Positions 57,603 through 64,000 of a stretch of DNA of 64,000 nt are shown in pieces (position 1 is the stretch's first letter; every line of letters begins with the position of its first letter). Position numbers and translations under genes: made by a program. This DNA comes from an uncultured Halieaceae bacterium. Its GTDB lineage: Bacteria > Pseudomonadota > Gammaproteobacteria > Pseudomonadales > Halieaceae. The notes below the pieces were generated by a model that was not told the origin of the DNA, made no database searches, and saw nothing but the letters and a program-made list of their open reading frames with translations. The stretch is taken from assembly GCA_913031575.1 (NCBI GenBank), contig CAJWEV010000005.1, positions 1 through 64,000 on the forward strand, in the 5' to 3' direction.

Positions 57603-58709
57603 CTACCATGGGTAATGCATATTAGGTCCGCCATCGGGCTCTTTGAAAAAGGATTCGAGTAAGTCCTGAGGAACGTCCTGAACGGCATCAAACTGCCACT
57701 TAGGCTGTCGATCCTTATCCACTAGCAGCGCTCTCACACCCTCTGCAAACTCAGGGTGTCGCATAATATTGGCACCCAAACGCAACTCGGTATCGAATAC
57801 TTCTTTCAATGAATAATCGACTGAATTATTTAGCTGCTTAAAGATCCAGGCAGCAGCCAGCTTCGAACCGTGAGCAAATCCATCACGCGCCTTCTGCAGC
57901 CAAACATTGTCGCCGTTATAAGCTAACAGGCGGTCCGATATCTCGACCAAATCATCGCCCGACATAAGCGCATCAATCTCTGGCATCAACGGCTCAATGA
58001 CACCGGCCGGCAGCTCTGCAGTTGGCGTCATTCCTAAAATAGCGTCGACAACCACTGTATTGGCCTGCGGGTCATCGGTCCATTCAGCCACTGACAACGC
58101 TGCCATGACCTCATGTCGCTGCTCGTGCGCAAGAAAAACATCGCCCAAATTTGCAAATAGCGCATCCGCTGCGTTGATATGAGCTGAGGTCAACGACAAG
58201 AAACGCCCGATCATTCCTGGCGTCCGATTCAAGAAGTAACTGCCACCGACGTCTGGGAAAAGCGCAATCGTAATTTCCGGCATGCCGATGCGGGTGCGCT
58301 CACTCACGATACGATGGCTGCAGCCAGCCATGACGCCCATGCCACCGCCCATCACGACGCCATGCCCCCAACAGATCACGGGTTTAGGGTAAGTAAACAG
58401 CACATAATTCATCTGGTACTCGCGCGCAAAAAAGTTCTCTGCGTAAGTACAGGGACCACCGGGATTTTCGATAGAGGACCTACGAAGCTCATGAACGTCA
58501 CCACCCGCGCAGAAGGCTTTCTCTCCCTCACCATCGATGTATACCGCAGCAATAGAATCGTCTTCGGCCCACTCAAGGAGCTTAGCAAGCATGATTTCAA
58601 TCATCTCAGCATCGAGGGAATTAAGAATTCGGGGCACGTTCAAGGTCAATCGACCCACCTGGCGATCACCCTCGCCCAGGGTTGAAACTACTACAACTTC
58701 TTCGCTCAT
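57603..58709 (-). CDS. Enoyl-CoA hydratase / 3-hydroxyisobutyryl-CoA hydrolase family
   Basis: LNSLDAEMIEIMLAKLLEW, KAFCAGGDVHELRR, GVVMGGGMGVMAGCSHRIVSERTRIGMPEITIALFPDVGGSYFLNR. Confidence 0.9.
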   Translation of the reverse strand: MSEEVVVVSTLGEGDRQVGRLTLNVPRILNSLDAEMIEIMLAKLLEWAEDDSIAAVYIDGEGEKAFCAGGDVHELRRSSIENPGGPCTYAENFFAREYQMNYVLFTYPKPVICWGHGVVMGGGMGVMAGCSHRIVSERTRIGMPEITIALFPDVGGSYFLNRTPGMIGRFLSLTSAHINAADALFANLGDVFLAHEQRHEVMAALSVAEWTDDPQANTVVVDAILGMTPTAELPAGVIEPLMPEIDALMSGDDLVEISDRLLAYNGDNVWLQKARDGFAHGSKLAAAWIFKQLNNSVDYSLKEVFDTELRLGANIMRHPEFAEGVRALLVDKDRQPKWQFDAVQDVPQDLLESFFKEPDGGPNMHYPW

Positions 58710-59494
58710 CGATTCTTCCACTCTGGCGCACGCTTTTCGAGAAAAGCGTTTACGCCCTCCTTTTGATCTTCAGTTGAAAATAGCGCGACGAATTCGTTGC
58801 GCTCTGCCACTAATCCGGCACCAATCATAATGTCTCGCGGGGAATGAATAAGCCTTTTACACGCGGCAATCGATGTTGGACTTTGATCTGAGGCACGCTT
58901 GGCCAAATCAATGGCTTTTGCGAGTGATGCGCCCGGTTCAACAACTTCCTCTACCAAACCTAATGTAATGGCTTTTTCGCCCGACACACGCTCGCCACAG
59001 AGAATCATACGCTTTGCCCAGCCTTCACCTACAAGCTGCGCCAGACGCTGGGTTCCCCCTGCGCATGGAAGAAGCCCAACACGAGCCTCGGGCAAGGCGA
59101 ATACCGCATGCGACTCAGCAATACGAATGTCACACGCCAACGCTACTTCCAGACCACCGCCCATGGCGTAACCATTAATTGCAGCGATCGAAACGCCACG
59201 ATAATCCGCCAGAGTCTCAAATGCGGCGCCAAAAGCATCGCCCATAGCACCCGCAGCGGCCGGATCACCATTGGAAAACTGGTTCAAATCAGCGCCAGCC
59301 GAAAAGAACTTCTCGCCTTGACCCGTGATAACCAAGGCACGCACGGCAGCCATGCTATTAAGCTCATTCACAACGGCCTCGACCGCTGAAAGGCTCTCGA
59401 GATCCCAGGTGTTGGCCGCGGGGTTGTTGATCGTGACGATGGCAATCCCGTCCTCGACTGACACCAACACCTTTTCACTTGGACTGATACTCAT
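58706..59494 (-). CDS. Enoyl-CoA hydratase/isomerase family protein
   Basis: EKFFSAGADLNQF, AAINGYAMGGGLEVALACDIRIAESHAVFALPEARVGLLPCAGGTQRL. Confidence 0.93.
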   Translation of the reverse strand: MSISPSEKVLVSVEDGIAIVTINNPAANTWDLESLSAVEAVVNELNSMAAVRALVITGQGEKFFSAGADLNQFSNGDPAAAGAMGDAFGAAFETLADYRGVSIAAINGYAMGGGLEVALACDIRIAESHAVFALPEARVGLLPCAGGTQRLAQLVGEGWAKRMILCGERVSGEKAITLGLVEEVVEPGASLAKAIDLAKRASDQSPTSIAACKRLIHSPRDIMIGAGLVAERNEFVALFSTEDQKEGVNAFLEKRAPEWKNR

Positions 59495-60651
59495 TGGATA
59501 ACCTCCAACGCGCCATCCATCAGCGCATGTCGCGAAACAATGACGCGCATAATCTCGTTGGTGCCTTCTAGAATCTGGTGAACGCGTGTATCACGAACAT
59601 AACGCTCCATCGGATACTCCCGAATATAGCCATAGCCGCCAAACAGCTGCAGCGCGTCATTACAGACCTTGAATCCGGCATCGGTGGCAAAACGCTTCGC
59701 CATCGCGCAATAGGTCGATGCGTTGGGATCACCGTTATCAAGCTTACTGGCCGCAAGGCGAATCATCTGTCTCGATGCAACCAGCTCGGTGAGCATATCG
59801 GCGATCTGAAACTGTGTGTGCTGAAACTCGGAAATGGCTGTATCGAACTGCTGTCGGTCTTTCACATAGGCAGTAGCATCGACAATCGCCTGCTGCGCCG
59901 TACCCACAGAACAGGTTGCGATATTGATTCGGCCACCATCTAGCCCTTCCATGGCAATGGAAAACCCCTGGCCCTCTTCGCCCATTCGATTGGCCGCCGG
60001 GACGCAAACGTCATCGAAGCTGATCTGGCGTGTGGGCTGCGCGTTCCAACCCATCTTGCTCTCTTTCTTGCCGTAAGTGACTCCCTGTAGATCTGCAGGC
60101 ACCAAAAACGCGGTGATGCCTCTGGCTCCGCTATCTCCCGTGCGCGCCATGACGACAAGAACGTCCGTATCACCCGCGCCCGAAATGAAAACCTTACTGC
60201 CATTGAGTCGATAGCTATCACCCTCTCTCGTCGCTGTGGTCCGCAGCGATGCCGCGTCTGAGCCAGCACCGGGCTCGGTAAGACAATAGGAAGCCAAAGT
60301 CTCACCGGCGACCAGTGATGGACACCAACGATCGACAACTGATTGCCGACAATATTTTCCGATCATGGCGGTCGCCATGTTGTGTATGGTCAAAAAGGCG
60401 GCGGTCGTTGTGCAGCCTCTCGCGAGCTCTTCGACAATGAGGCTGGCATCCAGCCGCGACATTCCCAAGCCTCCGGCCTCTTCCGGGGTATACATCCCCA
60501 TAAAGCCGAGATCGCCCGCAGCCTTCAGGGCAGATTTTGGAAACAGTGATGACTCGTCCCAATGAGCTGCATTGGGACGAAACTCTGCCTGAGCAAACTC
60601 TCGGGCGCTGGCAACATAAGCGCTTTGCTCTTCGCTTAGCTCAAACTGCAT
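59491..60651 (-). CDS. Acyl-CoA dehydrogenase (isobutyryl-CoA dehydrogenase-like)
   Basis: YCLTEPGAGSDAASLRTTA, GWNAQPTRQISFDDVCVP, LFGGYGYIREYPMERYVRDTRVHQILEGTNEIMRVIVSR. Confidence 0.92.
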   Translation of the reverse strand: MQFELSEEQSAYVASAREFAQAEFRPNAAHWDESSLFPKSALKAAGDLGFMGMYTPEEAGGLGMSRLDASLIVEELARGCTTTAAFLTIHNMATAMIGKYCRQSVVDRWCPSLVAGETLASYCLTEPGAGSDAASLRTTATREGDSYRLNGSKVFISGAGDTDVLVVMARTGDSGARGITAFLVPADLQGVTYGKKESKMGWNAQPTRQISFDDVCVPAANRMGEEGQGFSIAMEGLDGGRINIATCSVGTAQQAIVDATAYVKDRQQFDTAISEFQHTQFQIADMLTELVASRQMIRLAASKLDNGDPNASTYCAMAKRFATDAGFKVCNDALQLFGGYGYIREYPMERYVRDTRVHQILEGTNEIMRVIVSRHALMDGALEVIQ

Positions 60652-60783
60652 GAAAAGACCTCACAGTAATCCGTCGAGGCACGTATTGATTCATTTTATC
60701 CATGGCCCCTGTCGGTGCTATTGTGACGGTAGACAGCAAGGCGCGCAAAAGAACGCGAAATTTATTCATAATTTTTAATAATC

Positions 60784-61611
60784 ATGTCCAAACTCACAGC
60801 CATTACATCCGATTTTGCCAGAGCCATCGAGCATCTGGGTACAGAACATTTTGTCCCTGCTATCGCAGATGTATTGTGTGGCTTTGTCAATGCTGACGAC
60901 GCCACCGTCATCGTCTACGGTCACGAGGAACTGCCGACCATTAGCTTCGCAAGGCCGCTGGCCGGGAAGGAAGAAAGCTCTCTCGCCACTTATCTCACTG
61001 GACCCTTTTTATTGGACCCGTTCTACCGTGCGGCGGCCTACGATCATCAGTTTGGTGTTTTTCGTCTTGCAGATCTCGCGCCCGCGAGTTTCCGGAGTTC
61101 AGAGTATTACAAGAACTGGTACAAACACTGTGGCTATGAGGACGAATGCGGGCTACTCATTCGTCTTGCCAACGAAAACTTTATCAATATCTCCATTGGT
61201 CTGACCTCCGAAGGGGCCCGCTTCAGAATTGGGCAGGCGAAATTACTCACTAGCATTTACGAGCTGACGGCCTCGCTCTGCCGCCGACACTTCCTAGAAA
61301 TATTGGAAGCACAAAAGAAAACGACGCTTCGCGAGCGCATGCATCGATCGCTTGCAGCATTTGGTGCGAGTGTGCTCACCCGTCGAGAACGGCAGGTGGT
61401 CGAACTGGTCTTACTCGGCCATAACACCCGATTAATTGCAGAAAAACTCGGCATCTCGATTGAAACGGTAAAACTGCATCGAAAACATGCTTACGCCAAA
61501 TTGGATATCAGTTCGCAGGCAGAGCTTTTCTTCCTATTCATGGAAGCACTATCTCACTGGTCCGGCGATCCTGACACCGACCCGCTAATTGCCTATCAAG
61601 GTGGTCGGTAA
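60784..61611 (+). CDS. LuxR-family (FixJ/NarL-type HTH) transcriptional regulator
   Basis: C-terminal LTRRERQVVELVLLGHNTRLIAEKLGISIETVKLHRKHAYAKLDISSQAELF HTH. Confidence 0.9.
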   Translation: MSKLTAITSDFARAIEHLGTEHFVPAIADVLCGFVNADDATVIVYGHEELPTISFARPLAGKEESSLATYLTGPFLLDPFYRAAAYDHQFGVFRLADLAPASFRSSEYYKNWYKHCGYEDECGLLIRLANENFINISIGLTSEGARFRIGQAKLLTSIYELTASLCRRHFLEILEAQKKTTLRERMHRSLAAFGASVLTRRERQVVELVLLGHNTRLIAEKLGISIETVKLHRKHAYAKLDISSQAELFFLFMEALSHWSGDPDTDPLIAYQGGR

Positions 61612-61613
61612 CC

Positions 61614-63176
61614 ATGACTGAACTCTCTCTAGCCGATGGCTTTGCGGCGCTAAATCGCGGCGATCTCGCCACCGCTGGCGAAGCATGCAAACAGGCATTG
61701 GAAGCCGATAAAAAGCTTGTCCCCGCTCATTTCCTAGTGGGCCTCGTAGCTCTGGAAGGCAAACAGCGACAGGTCGCCCATGAGGCATTTAAATCGGTCG
61801 TAACGCTCGACCGCGACCACGCGGCAGCCTGGGCTCACCTTGCAAAACTCAATGTGGGTGAAGGCAGAATCGCAGCTGCTGAATCGGCACTACGCGAAGT
61901 CAGAAGAATTCAACCGAACGACCCTGTAGTAATAGAGCTTACCGGCACGGTACTTAATTCATTGGGAGAATATGAAGCCGCGGAGCTGTTGTTTGAGCGT
62001 GCGCATCAGATGGTACCCAATAACTCGTCTGCATTGATGAATTTAGGGAACGTGAGAGTCTTCTTAGGGAAAATTGATAATGCGGTCGCCCTTTTTAGGG
62101 AGGCGATTTTGTTGGAACCCGATAGTGCTCAGTGCCACTGGGGGCTTGCCAATTCTGAAAAAGCAAAAGACGACACTCACATTAAGACCATGCAGGGATT
62201 AATTGATTCAGGAAGACAATCAAAGAGGTCGCAAGGGTTCTTGCATTACGCCATAGGCAAAGAAAATGAAGATTTAGGCAACTGGGCTGATGCCTTCGCA
62301 GCCTTTACTAAAGGCGCACAGGCCCGACGGGAGACCGTAGAGTTCAACGAAGCGGATGAAATTGCGATGTTCGAGGCAATCAAGTCAACCTACACAGCCG
62401 ACTGGCTGACGACTCGACCACCGGGTATACCCGATCCATCGCCCATTTTCGTTCTCGGCCAACCTCGCACCGGTACGACACTCATTGAGCGCGTAATTAC
62501 CAGTCACTCAAAAGTCCTCTCGGCGGGCGAGCTGCAACAATTTGGACTCGCTGTTCGCCGTGCGGCTCGGCATAACGAGCCAAAGCGCTTTTCACGAGAC
62601 CTTTTTTTAAAAGCAGCTGATATCAATCCTTCGAAGATCGGCGAAATGTACCTTAAGGCTACCGCTAAACAACGGGCCAAAAAACCCTTCTTCGTAGATA
62701 AGCTCCCTGTCAACTATCTCACGTTACCACTCATTCTTGCGGCACTTCCCAATGCGAAAATAGTTCACCTTGTAAGGGGGCCCATGGATGCCTGCTTCGC
62801 TAGCTTCAAGCAGCTATTTGCTGATGCTTATCTCCACAGCTACGATCAAGGAGAGATGGCGCGGCACCATGCACGATACCGCGATCTCATGGCGCACTTC
62901 CATTGCGAGTTCCCAGGCAAAATCATCGACGTGAGTTACGAGGACACCGCACGGGAACTTGAACCCAACGCAAGAAAATTGATTGCCGCATTAGGAATCG
63001 ATTGGGAGGACGCATGTCTAAACTTCCATAAGAGCAGCGCAGGTGTCGCCACAGCGAGTTCAGTGCAGGTCAGAGAGCCCGCACACACACGATCAATCGG
63101 GCGGTGGCGTCGATATGAGACCGACCTCGCTCCCATGGTAAATGAGCTTCACCGTTTGGGGGTTCCCTTAGATTAG
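61614..63176 (+). CDS. TPR-repeat sulfotransferase
   Basis: TPR-like N-terminus; PIFVLGQPRTGTTLIERVITSHSKVLSAGELQQF (5'-PSB), NAKIVHLVRGPMDACFASFKQLF (3'-PB). Starts 2 nt after the luxR-like stop codon. Confidence 0.9.
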   Translation: MTELSLADGFAALNRGDLATAGEACKQALEADKKLVPAHFLVGLVALEGKQRQVAHEAFKSVVTLDRDHAAAWAHLAKLNVGEGRIAAAESALREVRRIQPNDPVVIELTGTVLNSLGEYEAAELLFERAHQMVPNNSSALMNLGNVRVFLGKIDNAVALFREAILLEPDSAQCHWGLANSEKAKDDTHIKTMQGLIDSGRQSKRSQGFLHYAIGKENEDLGNWADAFAAFTKGAQARRETVEFNEADEIAMFEAIKSTYTADWLTTRPPGIPDPSPIFVLGQPRTGTTLIERVITSHSKVLSAGELQQFGLAVRRAARHNEPKRFSRDLFLKAADINPSKIGEMYLKATAKQRAKKPFFVDKLPVNYLTLPLILAALPNAKIVHLVRGPMDACFASFKQLFADAYLHSYDQGEMARHHARYRDLMAHFHCEFPGKIIDVSYEDTARELEPNARKLIAALGIDWEDACLNFHKSSAGVATASSVQVREPAHTRSIGRWRRYETDLAPMVNELHRLGVPLD

Positions 63177-63282
63177 CGCCGGAGTATACTTAACGCTAAG
63201 CAAACGAAGCTTGAGACTTTTACACAAAAATAATGAGCAGATTTTGATAAATCACTGCTCTGCGCCACTCGAGGAAATCACT

Positions 63283-64000
63283 ATGTCGAACGTTTTTGAG
63301 ACGAAAAACAGGGCTAAACTTGCACTACCATTAGCTGTGTCGGCAGCGCTCATAAGCACGGGCCCGGCGGTTGCACAAACACTAGAAGAAGTTATTGTTG
63401 TGGCCACTAAACGAGAGCAGGGGGTCATGGATGTACCTCTAGCGATTACAGCGCTGTCGGGTAACTTTATTGAAGAGACAAATCTCAACGATGTTAAAGA
63501 CCTGATTTCCTATACCCCAGGCGTGAGCGGAAACTCGCAAGACAGCTACATCGACGCGGTAAGCATCCGAGGTGTTCGAACACAGGACTTTGGTGTCGGT
63601 GGTGATCCATCATCGGCCTTTTTCAAGAACGACCTCTATGAAGGTCGAAATGGTTCAGCTGTAACGAGCCTATTCGACGTTGAGCGCGCTGAGATCCTTA
63701 GAGGACCCCAGGGCTTTCTGTTTGGACGTAACTCGATTGGCGGTGCATTTAGCGTCCACACTCGCAAAGCAGAAATAGGGTCGAGCGATGCCTTTATCGA
63801 CTTCGACTTTGGGCAGCGAGAGCATGCTGTATTTGAAGGTGCTATCAATATTCCGATAAGTGATAGTTTTGCAATGCGTCTAGCGGGGTACGGGTCACAC
63901 GAGGACGGCTTCGCAGAGAATGTTTTCTCCGGCAACGATGAAATCAACCACACGAAAAAGGCAATCCGCTGGTCGACCCGCTATGAGTCTGATGCACTCT
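63283..64000 (+). CDS. TonB-dependent receptor (C-terminally truncated by window edge)
   Basis: ATG at 63283: MSNVFETKNRAKLALPLAVSAALISTGPAVAQTLEEVIVVATKREQGVMDVPLAITALSG...VSIRGVRTQDFG...RAEILRGPQGFLFGRNSIGGAFSVHT; open to position 64000. Not in the ORF track. Confidence 0.93.
   Translation, partial: MSNVFETKNRAKLALPLAVSAALISTGPAVAQTLEEVIVVATKREQGVMDVPLAITALSGNFIEETNLNDVKDLISYTPGVSGNSQDSYIDAVSIRGVRTQDFGVGGDPSSAFFKNDLYEGRNGSAVTSLFDVERAEILRGPQGFLFGRNSIGGAFSVHTRKAEIGSSDAFIDFDFGQREHAVFEGAINIPISDSFAMRLAGYGSHEDGFAENVFSGNDEINHTKKAIRWSTRYESDAL

Noticed and set aside
1-64000. tRNA/rRNA genes, CRISPR arrays, transposases, phage genes, riboswitches
   Set aside because: Intergenic gaps are short, and I found no cloverleaf-like segments, direct-repeat arrays, transposase/integrase motifs or convincing riboswitch-like leaders by eye; covariance-model searches (tRNAscan/Infernal) would be needed to exclude small RNAs.

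Overview
The window reads as a contiguous, gene-dense chromosomal segment of a marine-type gammaproteobacterium; Halieaceae/OM60-NOR5-like is my guess from gene content only. I support about 46 protein-coding genes. I see no rRNA, tRNA, CRISPR array, IS element or prophage. Main content: a truncated penicillin-acylase-family gene at the left edge; MFS, APC, two SSS, DASS, NhaC and BCCT transporters; three TonB-dependent receptors (the last truncated by the right edge); a GH36 alpha-galactosidase locus with Gfo/Idh/MocA and TauD/TfdA-type enzymes; a FAS1-domain lipoprotein-like protein carrying a 4x repeated ~130-aa module; acyl-CoA dehydrogenase, CoA-transferase and HMG-CoA lyase genes; a valine-catabolism-type cluster (ACAD, two enoyl-CoA hydratase-family genes, 3-hydroxyisobutyrate dehydrogenase); and two TonB-receptor/TPR-sulfotransferase modules. 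Strongest candidates for under-described biology: (1) a four-gene translationally coupled operon at 36.0-37.9 kb with a CsoR-type repressor whose two exact reverse-complement operators overlap the core promoter, encoding an outer-membrane-type protein, a His/Met-rich HMA protein and a CC-motif membrane protein; (2) a FAS1 protein in which the repeated module interrupts the third FAS1 domain and then recurs in tandem; (3) the paired TonB-receptor / TPR-sulfotransferase modules with an Asp/Asn-hydroxylase-like enzyme and a LuxR-type regulator. Also notable: a gpsA gene with no ATG/GTG/TTG start that preserves its Rossmann motif, and a G8 tract in the ribosome-binding region of a beta-propeller lipoprotein gene. 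All assignments come from reading translations; no database search was run.
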